From Marinobacter panjinensis (GTDB lineage Bacteria > Pseudomonadota > Gammaproteobacteria > Pseudomonadales > Oleiphilaceae), in assembly GCF_005298175.1 (NCBI RefSeq), contig NZ_SZYH01000001.1, positions 1,178,001-1,242,000 of the forward strand: a stretch of DNA of 64,000 nucleotides, read 5' to 3'. Made by a program: the position numbers and the translations under genes. The notes under the pieces were generated by a model. That model was given only the letters and a program-made list of their open reading frames with translations. It did no database searches and was not told the origin of the DNA. Below are positions 1 to 8,627 of the stretch, piece by piece (position 1 is the first letter of the stretch; every line of letters starts with the position of its first letter).

Positions 1-1761
1 TGGATGCACGTTCACGATGGCCTCGGCAATCGAGCGCATATCGCGGATTGGCACCTCTTCTTTCAACAGACTCTGCAGCACTTTCAACAGCAGACTGATG
101 GAAACGGTAGTGGGAACCAGCTCTTCCGCCAGCTTCGGAGACACCTTTTCAAGCTGATCCAGCCATTTCTGGACCTCCTCGTGGCCCAGCAGTTCATGGG
201 CGTGCTTCTGGAGGATCTGGTTGAGGTGTGTGGCCACCACGGTACTGGCATCCACCACGGTGTAGCCCAGGGTCTGCGCCTGGTCTTTCTTGTCCGGCTC
301 TATCCAGCTGGCATCCAGACCAAAGGCGGGGTCCTTGCCCTCAATACCTTCAATCTTGCCAAACACCTGGCCGGGATCGATGGCCAGCTCCCGGTCCGGA
401 TGGATTTCGGCCTCGGCGATGGTCACGCCCATCAGAGTAATGCGATACACATTGGGCATCAGGTCTAAGTTGTCGCGGATATGAACCGAAGGCATCAGGA
501 ACCCCATGTCCTGGGAGAGCTTCTTGCGCACACCCTTGATTCGGCTCAGCAGCTGACCACCCTGGGATTTGTCCACCAGGGGAATCAGCCGGTAGCCGAC
601 CTCAAGGCCGACGATGTCCACCGTGGCCACATCATCCCAGCCCAGCTCACGGGTCTCACCCGGCGCCGGAAGCTGGGCACCCTGGTCACCACCATCACCA
701 CCGGACGGAATATCCCGGCCAGCCGGTCTTGCCCCGCCGCCTCTGACCGGAAACACCCCCTCTTCCTCAATGGTCTGGCGTTCCTGCTGCCAGATGTACC
801 ATGCAATGCCACCGGAAATGGCGCCGAGGCCAAGAAAGGCGACGTGAGGCATGCCCGGGATCAGGCCGAGGATGACCAGAATCACCGCCGCAATACCCAG
901 GGCCTTGGGCGCATTGAACATCTGCTGAAGTATCTGACCGCCCATGTCCTGGCTGGAGGTTACGCGGGTAACCATGATGGCGGCAGACGTTGACAGCAAC
1001 AGCGACGGAATCTGCGCTACCAGGCCGTCACCAATGGTCAGCAGAGCGTAGTTCTGGGTGGCGGTACCAAAATCCAGGCCGTGTTGAACCATACCGATGG
1101 CGATGCCGCCGATCAGGTTGATGGCAAGAATCAGCAGGCCGGCGACGGCGTCGCCCTTGACGAACTTGCTGGCACCGTCCATGGAGCCGTAGAAATCCGC
1201 TTCCTGGGCGATCTCGGATCGACGGTGCTTGGCCTCGTCCTGATTGATCAGGCCGGCATTGAGATCCGCATCGATAGCCATCTGCTTGCCGGGCATGGCA
1301 TCCAGGGTAAACCGCGCACTGACCTCGGAGACCCGGCCAGCACCTTTGGTCACCACCAGGAAGTTGATGATCATGAGAATGGCAAACACCACCAGGCCAA
1401 CCGCGTAGTTACCACCGATCAGCACCGCACCGAAGGATTCGATGACTTTACCGGCTGCGTCCCCGCCTTCATGGCCATTGAGCAGTACGATCCGGGTGGA
1501 CGCAACGTTGAGCGCCAACCTGAGCAGCGTTGCCACCAGCAATACCGTCGGAAAGGACGCAAATTCCATAGGGCGCAGGGCGTACACGCACACCAGCAGG
1601 ATCACGATGGAGAGGGTGATGTTGAAGGTAAAGAACACATCCAGCATGAATGCCGGCATGGGCAGTATCATCATGCCCAGCAATCCCATCAACATGATGG
1701 GTACGCCCAGATTACCCCGCGTCAGGGATTTGACATTATTGAGGACTAACGCTCGGTCCAT
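1..1761 (-). CDS. flhA: Flagellar export gate protein FlhA (C-terminus beyond window)
   Basis: FlhA forms the nonameric ring of the flagellar type III export gate: an N-terminal membrane domain plus a cytoplasmic platform that docks export chaperones. Here 587 codons are visible, of about 690-700 usual for the family; the 3' end lies left of position 1. The start is the first in-frame ATG (1759-1761) after an in-frame TAA, with GGAGAG 9 nt upstream. The N-terminus is hydrophobic after MDRALVLNNVKSLTRGN. The conserved loop with SGRFTLDAMPGKQMAID and the DADLNAG region is readable around 1180-1330, followed by more membrane segments and the start of the cytoplasmic domain. It is divergent from upp and preceded by a sigma-54-like promoter. 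In relatives flhF, flhG and fliA follow, so they would lie outside the window. Confidence 0.97.
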   Translation of the reverse strand, partial: MDRALVLNNVKSLTRGNLGVPIMLMGLLGMMILPMPAFMLDVFFTFNITLSIVILLVCVYALRPMEFASFPTVLLVATLLRLALNVASTRIVLLNGHEGGDAAGKVIESFGAVLIGGNYAVGLVVFAILMIINFLVVTKGAGRVSEVSARFTLDAMPGKQMAIDADLNAGLINQDEAKHRRSEIAQEADFYGSMDGASKFVKGDAVAGLLILAINLIGGIAIGMVQHGLDFGTATQNYALLTIGDGLVAQIPSLLLSTSAAIMVTRVTSSQDMGGQILQQMFNAPKALGIAAVILVILGLIPGMPHVAFLGLGAISGGIAWYIWQQERQTIEEEGVFPVRGGGARPAGRDIPSGGDGGDQGAQLPAPGETRELGWDDVATVDIVGLEVGYRLIPLVDKSQGGQLLSRIKGVRKKLSQDMGFLMPSVHIRDNLDLMPNVYRITLMGVTIAEAEIHPDRELAIDPGQVFGKIEGIEGKDPAFGLDASWIEPDKKDQAQTLGYTVVDASTVVATHLNQILQKHAHELLGHEEVQKWLDQLEKVSPKLAEELVPTTVSISLLLKVLQSLLKEEVPIRDMRSIAEAIVNVHP

Positions 1762-1844
1762 GCCGGGAAACTCTCCGATAAGCGGTTAACCGCGGTCATT
1801 CGCGGGTGGTTTTTTGACGCCGACGCATCGATGGAAGGGGTATT

Positions 1845-1860
1845 CGCAAGATCCGTACCA
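1845..1860 (-). promoter_or_regulatory. Sigma-54-type promoter of flhA
   Basis: The minus strand reads TGGTACGGATCTTGCG, close to the RpoN consensus TGGCACG-N4-TTGCW, with GG and GC separated by exactly 10 nt. The inferred transcription start lies about 70 nt before the flhA ATG. Supported by four similar sites before other flagellar genes here. Confidence 0.7.
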
Positions 1861-1994
1861 GCCCTCAGGGTTTTTATCTCCACCATGCCTGACGGACCTG
1901 TCGATATACGGTATCCTTGCGCCATTTGCCGGCCTTTGCGCCGCGCCGACATTCAGCATTCAGCCACAGACCAGAACGCAAAAAAGGTGAGCCC

Positions 1995-2633
1995 ATGCCC
2001 ATTCACGAGGTGAAACACCCGCTGATCCGCCACAAATTAGGCCTGATGCGCCGCGCCGACATCAGCACCAAGAATTTCCGCGAGCTGGCCCAGGAAGTGG
2101 GCGCCCTGCTGACCTACGAGGCCACCAAGGATTTCTCGCTGCAGAAGAAAACCATTGAGGGCTGGGCTGGCCCGGTGGAAATCGAACAGATCCAGGGCAA
2201 GAAGATCACCGTTGTTCCAATTCTACGCGCCGGCATGGGTATGCTGGACGGCGTACTGACCCTGATCCCTGGCGCCCGCGTGAGCGTTGTCGGCCAGGTA
2301 AGAAATGAAGAAACCCTGGAAGCCAGCACCTATCTTGAGAAGCTGGTGGGCGAACTTGACCAGCGTATGGCGATGATTGTGGATCCGATGCTGGCCACGG
2401 GTGGCTCCATGATTTCCACCATTGATCTGCTGAAAAAAGCGGGCAGCACGGAAATACGTGCGCTGGTGCTGGTCGCCGCGCCGGAAGGCATAGAAAAGGT
2501 GCTGGAAAAGCACCCGGATGTATCCATCTACACCGCATCCATTGACGAGCGGCTGAACGAGAAAGGCTATATCCTCCCCGGCCTTGGCGATGCCGGCGAC
2601 AAGATTTTCGGCACCAAGCAGAAGGACGTCTGA
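1995..2633 (+). CDS. upp: Uracil phosphoribosyltransferase
   Basis: Makes UMP from uracil and PRPP in pyrimidine salvage; cytosolic. The protein is 212 aa, the normal family length, starting [20 protein letters not shown]. An upstream in-frame ATG at 1917 would add 26 residues with no resemblance to the family, whereas the ATG at 1995 has AAAGGTGAG before it, so 1995 is preferred. The PRPP-binding loop is visible as [13 protein letters not shown] near residues 128-140, and the C-terminal [11 protein letters not shown] uracil-binding region is intact. The permease gene starts 2 nt after its stop, forming a uracil uptake and salvage operon. Confidence 0.97.
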   Translation: MPIHEVKHPLIRHKLGLMRRADISTKNFRELAQEVGALLTYEATKDFSLQKKTIEGWAGPVEIEQIQGKKITVVPILRAGMGMLDGVLTLIPGARVSVVGQVRNEETLEASTYLEKLVGELDQRMAMIVDPMLATGGSMISTIDLLKKAGSTEIRALVLVAAPEGIEKVLEKHPDVSIYTASIDERLNEKGYILPGLGDAGDKIFGTKQKDV

Positions 2634-2635
2634 TC

Positions 2636-3892
2636 ATGCAGGACCACCTGAACGACCCGGTCTGGAAACAGGCCATTGCCGGCTCGCAGATGTTACTGGT
2701 GGCCTTCGGGGCACTGGTATTGATGCCACTGATCACCGGCCTGGACCCCAACGTTGCGCTGTTCACTGCCGGCATTGGCACCCTGATATTCCACATCGTC
2801 ACCGGCGGCCAGATCCCCATCTTCCTGGCCTCTTCCTTCGCCTTTATCGCACCAATCATTGCCGCCAAGAGCCGGTTTGGCCTAGAGGAAACCCTGGGTG
2901 GCCTGATGGCGGCCGGTATTCTCTACATTATCCTCAGTGGCGCTATTCGCCTGCGGGGTAACGGCTTCATCACTCGCCTTCTGCCACCTGTTGTCATCGG
3001 CCCGGTGATCATGGTGATTGGCCTTGGCCTTGCCCCGGTTGCCGTTCACATGGCCTCCGGCCGAACTGGCGACGGTGCTGAGCAGCTGGTTCCCTACGAC
3101 ACCGCGATCTGGATCGCGATGATTTCCCTGACCGTTACCGTCATTATGGCTGTCTGGTCCAGCGGCATTTTCCGGCTGATCCCGATCATGTTCGGCATAA
3201 TCGTCGGTTACGTCCTGTCGGCGATTGCCGGCATTGTGGACCTGTCACCGATTACCAATGCACCCTGGTTCGCCACTCCCAATTTCGTGGCGCCGGAATT
3301 CAGCTGGGCCGCCATTCTGTTCATGATCCCCGTGGCCATTGCGCCGGCGATTGAACACATCGGCGACATCCTGGCCATCGGCACGGTTACCCGCAAAAAC
3401 TACCTTGAAAAACCCGGCCTGCACCGCACCCTGCTGGGGGACGGCCTGGCCACCAGCGCCGCTGCAGCCCTCGGTGGCCCGCCCAACACCACCTATTCCG
3501 AAGTCACCGGCGCCGTGGTGCTGACCAAAAACTTCAACCCGAAGGTAATGATCTGGGCCGCCTGCATCGCCATCGTCCTGGCCTTCGTGGGTAAGTTCGG
3601 CGCCGCCTTGCAGACCATACCGGCGCCGGTCATGGGTGGCATCCTGTGCCTGTTGTTCGGCTCGATTGCGGTGGTAGGCCTGAACACCCTGATCCGCCAC
3701 CAGGTGGATCTGTCACAGGCGCGCAACCTGGTCATCGTGGCCATCACGCTGGTGTTCGGCATTGGTGGCATGGCCATAGGCAATATCGAGGGCATCGCCC
3801 TGTGCGCAGTGGTAGCCATCGCCCTCAACCTGATCCTACCCGGCAGCGGCGAGGCGTGGGGTAAAAAGATCCATGAACACGACACCCTCTGA
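2636..3892 (+). CDS. uraA: Uracil permease (NCS2 family)
   Basis: A nucleobase-cation symporter of the NCS2 family in the inner membrane, predicted to import uracil for the phosphoribosyltransferase encoded just upstream. It has 418 aa, many hydrophobic segments and no signal peptide. The two glutamates that contact uracil in E. coli UraA appear to be kept: Glu240 in AIAPAIEHIGD and Glu289 in PPNTTYSEVTG. The gap to upp is only 2 nt and the 3' end overlaps the next gene by 20 nt, so the three genes are probably co-transcribed. Xanthine/uracil specificity cannot be settled from sequence alone, but the upp linkage favours uracil. Confidence 0.95.
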   Translation: MQDHLNDPVWKQAIAGSQMLLVAFGALVLMPLITGLDPNVALFTAGIGTLIFHIVTGGQIPIFLASSFAFIAPIIAAKSRFGLEETLGGLMAAGILYIILSGAIRLRGNGFITRLLPPVVIGPVIMVIGLGLAPVAVHMASGRTGDGAEQLVPYDTAIWIAMISLTVTVIMAVWSSGIFRLIPIMFGIIVGYVLSAIAGIVDLSPITNAPWFATPNFVAPEFSWAAILFMIPVAIAPAIEHIGDILAIGTVTRKNYLEKPGLHRTLLGDGLATSAAAALGGPPNTTYSEVTGAVVLTKNFNPKVMIWAACIAIVLAFVGKFGAALQTIPAPVMGGILCLLFGSIAVVGLNTLIRHQVDLSQARNLVIVAITLVFGIGGMAIGNIEGIALCAVVAIALNLILPGSGEAWGKKIHEHDTL

Positions 3893-4748
3893 CAAGAGCC
3901 TGAACAAAAAAGCTGACAGCTCCGGCATCAGCTTTACCGCCCTCTACACCGGTGCCGTCTGGCACCGGCATGGGCTTTCGGACGACGTACTCGCTACCGA
4001 TCAGGGCCGCTGGCTCTATCACCTGATGACCCCCTTCGAAGTCGGCAGCAAGGCCCTCATTGGTGGCAATATCCGCACCTTCCTTCTGCAACGCCACCTG
4101 ATCATCGACCACCTGATCGAACAGGCCCTCGAACGGGGCGTCACTCAGGTGCTGGAAATTGCCTGTGGCATGTCGCCCCGGGGTATCCGATTGCGGGACA
4201 AACGCCCCCTGCTCCACATGGTGGAAGCCGACCTCCCCGACATGGCCACCCGCAAGGCTGCACGGTTGCTGGTAGGCGGTCGCCTGGGTGACAACCACCA
4301 AGTCATGCCCGTCGATATTCTGGCAGAATCCGGAGAGCAGTCGCTGGAAGTGGTTGTCGCGAGGGCCTTCAACAACAATGAACCCATGGTTGTCGTCACC
4401 GAGGGACTGACCAGTTACTTCTCACTGCCGGTCATTTCAGATTTCTGGAAACGCCTTGCCCGGCTGATGCAGCAGCGCCCGGGCTCGGTCTACCTGTCCG
4501 AAAGCTACCTGATACCCAATCAGTCGCTGCTGCGGGGCACGCTGACGTCCCTTGGCGGTTTACTGGGCGCGGTTACGCGGAGTGATGTCAGCTTTCATTT
4601 CCTGAACGACGAGCAGGCCGCTGAGCATTTTACTGCGTGCGGGTTCCCTTCCGTAGCCGTCCACAATCCTGCAGACTTTTACGGTCGCCTTCCGATTCCC
4701 GAAAGCCGCCATGATCCCATGGTTCGGGTAATAGAGGCCTGGTCCTGA
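3873..4748 (+). CDS. LCM-type class I SAM-dependent methyltransferase
   Basis: A predicted SAM-dependent O-methyltransferase of the leucine carboxyl methyltransferase-like superfamily. The protein is 291 aa. A glycine-rich motif I, VLEIACGMSPRG, starts near residue 93, followed by an acidic VEADLPDMATRK motif and VVVTEGLTSYFS, a pattern typical of this superfamily. The start overlaps the uraA 3' end by 20 nt, so it is translationally linked to uracil salvage, but nothing indicates the substrate. A repeat-rich convergent gap follows, separating it from flhB. Confidence 0.8.
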   Translation: MNTTPSDKSLNKKADSSGISFTALYTGAVWHRHGLSDDVLATDQGRWLYHLMTPFEVGSKALIGGNIRTFLLQRHLIIDHLIEQALERGVTQVLEIACGMSPRGIRLRDKRPLLHMVEADLPDMATRKAARLLVGGRLGDNHQVMPVDILAESGEQSLEVVVARAFNNNEPMVVVTEGLTSYFSLPVISDFWKRLARLMQQRPGSVYLSESYLIPNQSLLRGTLTSLGGLLGAVTRSDVSFHFLNDEQAAEHFTACGFPSVAVHNPADFYGRLPIPESRHDPMVRVIEAWS

Positions 4749-4751
4749 ATT

Positions 4752-4836
4752 GTAGGTCGGATTAGCGAAGCGTAATCCGACATTGAGCCTCGGTCATACA
4801 ACATTTGTCGGATTACGCTTCGCTAATCCGACCTAC
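4752..4836. repeat. REP-like perfect inverted-repeat pair
   Basis: Two 30-bp arms (4752-4781 and 4807-4836) are exact reverse complements around a 25-nt spacer. Each arm carries its own smaller palindrome, with GTCGGATTA facing TAATCCGAC. It starts 4 nt after the methyltransferase stop, so it could act as a terminator or mRNA stabiliser. A related pair sits at 47960-48045. Confidence 0.9.
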
Positions 4837-4861
4837 GTTTGGAGTTAACCGAGAGGCCAGA

Positions 4862-4972
4862 AGTGATTCGTCGGGTGGGCTTTCCAAAAATGTGCGGAGC
4901 CAAGGATGGCGGAGCTCAAGCGCCACATGGATGTGCTTGAGCGTGTTTTGGAAAGCCCACCCGACGAATCAC
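4862..4972 (+). repeat. Long hairpin element, family 1, copy A (GGA hairpins on + strand)
   Basis: A perfect 27-bp inverted repeat (4862-4888 and 4946-4972) encloses a 57-nt core. The core carries two small hairpins, GCCAAGGATGGC (4898-4909, loop AGGA) and CACATGGATGTG (4924-4935, loop UGGA). The second sits on an extra 8-bp stem, GCTCAAGC/GCTTGAGC. The core is shared, in opposite orientation, with copies at 6178-6286 and 51451-51560, but the outer arm sequence is unique to this copy. It lies between the convergent methyltransferase and flhB 3' ends. Confidence 0.9.
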
Positions 4973-5013
4973 CTCCCCCGCACCCAGCAGGCTACGCGCA
5001 GGCAATTACCCAA

Positions 5014-6150
5014 CTAAACATCCCGCCGCAAATCCGAAGGAATCGGGAAATCCGGAACATGGGGTTTCTGGCCGCGCCCCTTGCGGAACTGGCGGAGCTG
5101 GAACACGTAGGCAAGAACCTGCGCAATCGCCATGTACAGGCCATCCGGGATTTCACCCCCCACTTCAGTGTTGTGGTAAACCGCCCGGGTCAGAGGCGGC
5201 GTGCGGAGGATATCTACCTTGTGTTCCCGAGCAATCTCCATGATCTTGAAGGCCGTCTCGTCAGACCCCTTCGCCACCACAATCGGCGCCGCCATCTTCT
5301 TCTGGTCGTACTTCAACGCCACCGCGTAATGGGTCGGGTTGGTGATCACCACATCAGCACCCGGCACATCCTGCATCATCCGGCGCTGGGCCATTTCCCG
5401 CTGCAGCTGACGGATCTTGCCTTTCACTTCCGGCTTGCCTTCGGTGTCCTTGTACTCGTCCTTCACCTCCTGCTTGGTCATGCGCAGCTTTTTCTGGTGA
5501 TCGAAGATCTGGAAAGGTACGTCGATCGCAGCAATGACGATGGTGGCGCAGGCGAGGATGAGAAAGCTCCAGCCCAGGGTCCACAGCACGTGCTCCATGG
5601 CGGGCCTGACAGACTCTTCCGAGATGCTGAGGAGGTCGTCCGTGCGCAGGTTGAGGATCAGGATGGCCACAGCCATCACAAGGCCCACTTTCAGGATGGC
5701 TTTGACCAGTTCGATCAGAGAGCGCATGGAGAACATGCGTTTCAGGCCCTTTAGGGGGTCCATGCGGTTGAGTTTTGGTGCGATGGCCTTGCCACTGACC
5801 AGCAGGCCGCCGATGCCGATGGAGCCGGCGATGGCGGCAATCAGCAGCACGATCAGCAGCGGAGCCAGGGCGAGCGCCGCTTCCTTCGCTGACGCCAGCA
5901 GCTGAACGCTCATGTGGCGGGTGTCGAAGATGGCGGAGCGCTCTATGGTGAAGCTGTCCCGCATGATGTTTTCCATGGCTGCGCCCATGGAGGCTCCGAA
6001 CACCAGCAGGCCTCCGGCGCCGGCCAGCAGGACGGCCATGGTGGCCAGTTCTTTGGAACGCGCGGTCTGGCCATCCTCCTTGGCTTTTTCGAGCCTTCGG
6101 GGGGTGGCTTCTTCGGTTTTCTCCTGGCTGTTGTCGTTTTCTTCGGCCAT
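5014..6150 (-). CDS. flhB: Flagellar export switch protein FlhB
   Basis: FlhB is the substrate-specificity switch of the flagellar export apparatus, changing export from rod/hook to filament subunits after self-cleavage and hook-length sensing by FliK. The protein is 378 aa, the usual length. It has a polar N-terminus (MAEENDNSQEKTEEATPRRL), four hydrophobic segments, and a cytoplasmic domain with the autocleavage motif NPTH at residues 271-274, followed by YAVALKYD. It follows fliR on the same strand with a 159-nt gap that contains hairpin copy B. The start has AAGAAGA a few bases upstream. Confidence 0.97.
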   Translation of the reverse strand: MAEENDNSQEKTEEATPRRLEKAKEDGQTARSKELATMAVLLAGAGGLLVFGASMGAAMENIMRDSFTIERSAIFDTRHMSVQLLASAKEAALALAPLLIVLLIAAIAGSIGIGGLLVSGKAIAPKLNRMDPLKGLKRMFSMRSLIELVKAILKVGLVMAVAILILNLRTDDLLSISEESVRPAMEHVLWTLGWSFLILACATIVIAAIDVPFQIFDHQKKLRMTKQEVKDEYKDTEGKPEVKGKIRQLQREMAQRRMMQDVPGADVVITNPTHYAVALKYDQKKMAAPIVVAKGSDETAFKIMEIAREHKVDILRTPPLTRAVYHNTEVGGEIPDGLYMAIAQVLAYVFQLRQFRKGRGQKPHVPDFPIPSDLRRDV

Positions 6151-6177
6151 GTTTTGTCTTCTTTGATTCGGAGTATC

Positions 6178-6286
6178 GGCCAGTGGGGATGGCTATCCAA
6201 AACACGCTCCTTCGGCACATCCATGTGGCGCTTGAGCTCCGCCATCCATGGCTCCGCACAGTTTTGGATAGCCATCCCCACCGGCC
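6178..6286 (-). repeat. Long hairpin element, family 1, copy B, between fliR and flhB
   Basis: The arms 6178-6202 and 6262-6286 pair over 25 bp with one mismatch (6182 with 6282), which is G-U in minus-strand RNA. The core matches copy A in reverse. The GGA hairpins are on the minus strand at 6241-6252 (GCCATGGATGGC) and 6216-6227 (CACATGGATGTG). They would therefore be sense in the fliR-flhB mRNA, just upstream of the flhB ribosome binding site. Confidence 0.9.
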
Positions 6287-6309
6287 TCTGCGAGCTCCAG
6301 CATCAGGAT

Positions 6310-7092
6310 CTACGGCTGGCCCTGCAGGTTTCGCATGAATTCGAACGTTTCCCTGGTGTACTGCTCGAAGTGCGGCAGAAAGTTGGCGTGCAGCACCCAT
6401 ATGGCAAATAATCCAAAAATCAGGCCAATCGGGAAGCCCAGGGCGAAAATATTCATTTGAGGGGCGGCGCGGGTCATCACACCGAAGGAGATGTTGACGA
6501 TGAATACAGCGGTTACCGCCGGCAGCGCCAGCAGCACTGCGGAGACGAATATCCAGGTTATGCGGTGGGCCAGCTGCCAGACACCTGACTGTCCCAGACC
6601 TTCCAGACCGATGGGGAGGGTGTGGAAGCTTTCGATGAAGACTTCGAAGGCCACCAGGTGGCCGTTCATGGCCAGATAAAGCAGTGTGATGGTGATGGTA
6701 TAGATCTGTGCCAGTACGGGCACATTTACACCGTTGGCAGGGTCTACCATGGAGGCGAAGCCGAGGCCCATCTGCATGGCGATCATCTGGCCGGCGACGA
6801 CGAATAACTGGAATAATGCGGTCAGGGCGAAGCCCATTCCTACGCCGATCAGGATCTGCTGCAGGGTGATGATGACCCCATCCGCGCTGAAGGCGTCGAC
6901 TTGCGGTACCGGGGGTATCATCGGCGCCACCAGGATGGTAATGAGCAAGGCCAGGCCCAGCCGGACTCTGGCGGGTACCAGTTGGGTGCCGATAAATGGG
7001 ATGACCATCATGAAACTGGCCAGCCGGAACAATGGCCAGAGGTGTTGGCCTATCCACTGGTTAATCAGGTCGGCGGGTATTTCTGTGGGCAT
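6310..7092 (-). CDS. fliR: Flagellar export gate protein FliR
   Basis: An integral membrane component of the FliPQR core of the flagellar type III export gate. The protein is 260 aa with about six hydrophobic segments starting near LFRLASFMMVIPFIGTQ, as in the FliR/SctT family. It follows fliQ with a 6-nt gap and is followed by the hairpin element and flhB. The length is normal for the family and no frame break is seen. Confidence 0.97.
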   Translation of the reverse strand: MPTEIPADLINQWIGQHLWPLFRLASFMMVIPFIGTQLVPARVRLGLALLITILVAPMIPPVPQVDAFSADGVIITLQQILIGVGMGFALTALFQLFVVAGQMIAMQMGLGFASMVDPANGVNVPVLAQIYTITITLLYLAMNGHLVAFEVFIESFHTLPIGLEGLGQSGVWQLAHRITWIFVSAVLLALPAVTAVFIVNISFGVMTRAAPQMNIFALGFPIGLIFGLFAIWVLHANFLPHFEQYTRETFEFMRNLQGQP

Positions 7093-7098
7093 GCCCGG

Positions 7099-7368
7099 TC
7101 AGCCGATCAGGTAGGGAATGCTGGTTATCAGCCGTTCCGCATGATCAAGAAGCTTGGTCAGCATCCACGGACCCATCACGATGATGGTGATCAGGGTGAT
7201 CAGCAGGCGCGGCAGGAAGCTCAGGGTCTGTTCGTTGATCTGGGTGGCGGCCTGGAAAGTACTGACGACCAGGCCGATGACCAGGCCGGGGCCGATGATC
7301 AGGCTTGCCAGCAGTACAATCATCCACAGGGCTTCACGGAGGATGTCGATAACGGTTTCAGGCGTCAT
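7099..7368 (-). CDS. fliQ: Flagellar export gate protein FliQ
   Basis: A small two-helix membrane protein of the FliPQR export gate. It is 89 aa, the standard length, with an N-terminus MTPETVIDILREALWM typical of the family and two long hydrophobic helices separated by a polar STFQAATQINEQTL loop. It lies between fliP (12-nt gap) and fliR (6-nt gap) in the conserved fliOPQR order. Confidence 0.97.
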   Translation of the reverse strand: MTPETVIDILREALWMIVLLASLIIGPGLVIGLVVSTFQAATQINEQTLSFLPRLLITLITIIVMGPWMLTKLLDHAERLITSIPYLIG

Positions 7369-7380
7369 GTCTGCACTCCC

Positions 7381-8145
7381 CTATATCCCGTAACTGGCGG
7401 CCAGGGTGCCCATGATCAGGGCCCAGCCGTCTACCAGGACAAACAGCATGATCTTGAATGGCAACGAAATGATGATCGGCGACAGCATCATCATACCCAT
7501 GGCCATCAGCACACTGGCGACCACCATGTCGATGATGAGAAACGGAATAAACAGAATGAACCCGATCTGGAAGGCGGTTTTCAGCTCGCTGGTAACAAAG
7601 GCCGGCAGCAGCACCCAGAAGGAAACGTCCTGGGCGGTGGCGTATTGTTCATCGGCAATGCGCATGAAAAGGCCCAGATCGCTTTCACGGGTCTGGGCCA
7701 GCATGAACTTGCGGAACGGCTGGCTGGCCTGTTCCACCGCCTCCAGCGATGTCAGTTCTTCTTCCATGTAGGGCTGGAGCGCCACTTCGTTCACCTCTTC
7801 CAGCACCGGCTTCATGATGAAGATGGTGAGGAACAGGGTCAGTCCGAGAAGGATCTGGTTGGACGGGGTGGACTGCAGGCCGAGGGCCTGGCGGAGTATG
7901 GCAAACACCACGATGATGCGAGTAAAAGACGTCATCATCATCAGCATCGCTGGCAGAAAGGTCAGAGCTGTCATCAGCGCCAGGATCTGCAGCGATACCG
8001 AGTATTCCTGCACGCCCTCTTCTTCGCCCGGCGTTACCGTAAAAGCAGGTATCCCCGGAATATCTGCCAGTGAAGCAGGCGCCCAGGTAGTGAGCAGTAG
8101 CAGAGCCAGTAACGCAAACACACGGCCGGGAACAGGCGCCAACAT
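7381..8145 (-). CDS. fliP: Flagellar export gate protein FliP
   Basis: The central component of the export gate, forming the helical FliPQR pore. The protein is 254 aa with a cleavable-looking signal peptide (hydrophobic residues 7-27, ending near PASLA), then the conserved segment around [21 protein letters not shown] and the C-terminal membrane pair. The stop of fliO lies 1 nt upstream of its start region, so translation is probably coupled. Confidence 0.97.
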   Translation of the reverse strand: MLAPVPGRVFALLALLLLTTWAPASLADIPGIPAFTVTPGEEEGVQEYSVSLQILALMTALTFLPAMLMMMTSFTRIIVVFAILRQALGLQSTPSNQILLGLTLFLTIFIMKPVLEEVNEVALQPYMEEELTSLEAVEQASQPFRKFMLAQTRESDLGLFMRIADEQYATAQDVSFWVLLPAFVTSELKTAFQIGFILFIPFLIIDMVVASVLMAMGMMMLSPIIISLPFKIMLFVLVDGWALIMGTLAASYGI

Positions 8146-8146
8146 G

Positions 8147-8626
8147 TCAGGTACCTTCCTTCGATGAAGAACCGGAACCCCAGGATTTACCGATCATGCC
8201 CTGGAGTTTGCGGGCGAAGTCACCGGATACCGGCTCACCGGCGCTGACCACTGGCTCGTCAAATACATGGAGTGTGCGAATCGTGGACGGGGTGACGCCC
8301 ACCAGAATCTGTGTGCCACCCACTTCGATCAGTGCTATCCGTTCCCGCGTGCCCATGGGCATCACCGAGACCACCTTGATGGCGCGGGTATTACCCCCGC
8401 TCATTCCGCCCATGCGCCGCACAATCCAGGCGCAACCGAAAATCAGGGCCAGCACCGCCAGCAGGCCGACACCCAGGGTCAGCATGGTGACCAGGGTGTC
8501 GGGCGCTGATGTCGCTTCCCGCGCAGGGGCTTCCTGCTCCTGGGCCGTGGCAAGGGCTGGCGTCAGGAGTGTCAGGATCACGCCGGCAAGCCCTTTGCGA
8601 GCCAGAAGACCAGATGGCAGCGTCAT
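8147..8626 (-). CDS. fliO: Flagellar biosynthesis protein FliO
   Basis: FliO helps FliP assemble into the export gate. The protein is 159 aa with a hydrophobic N-terminal leader (residues 13-28), a low-complexity linker, a membrane helix around [20 protein letters not shown], and a C-terminal cytoplasmic domain containing [17 protein letters not shown], characteristic of the FliO/FliZ family. It is packed between fliN and fliP with 1-nt gaps. Confidence 0.93.
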   Translation of the reverse strand: MTLPSGLLARKGLAGVILTLLTPALATAQEQEAPAREATSAPDTLVTMLTLGVGLLAVLALIFGCAWIVRRMGGMSGGNTRAIKVVSVMPMGTRERIALIEVGGTQILVGVTPSTIRTLHVFDEPVVSAGEPVSGDFARKLQGMIGKSWGSGSSSKEGT

Positions 8627-8627
8627 A

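Noticed and set aside
4862..4972. Hairpin elements as insertion-sequence remnants
   Set aside because: No transposase, no flanking direct target duplication, and arm sequences differ between copies, unlike terminal repeats of one transposon.
5354..7057. Long minus-strand open frame (567 codons) across flhB and fliR
   Set aside because: It is out of frame with both clear flagellar genes and reads as Pro/Arg/His-rich low-complexity sequence, typical of a shadow frame in GC-rich DNA.
6901..8073. Plus-strand open frame of 390 codons opposite fliQ-fliP
   Set aside because: Antisense to well-conserved fliQ and fliP, Gln/His/Asp-rich, no family resemblance.
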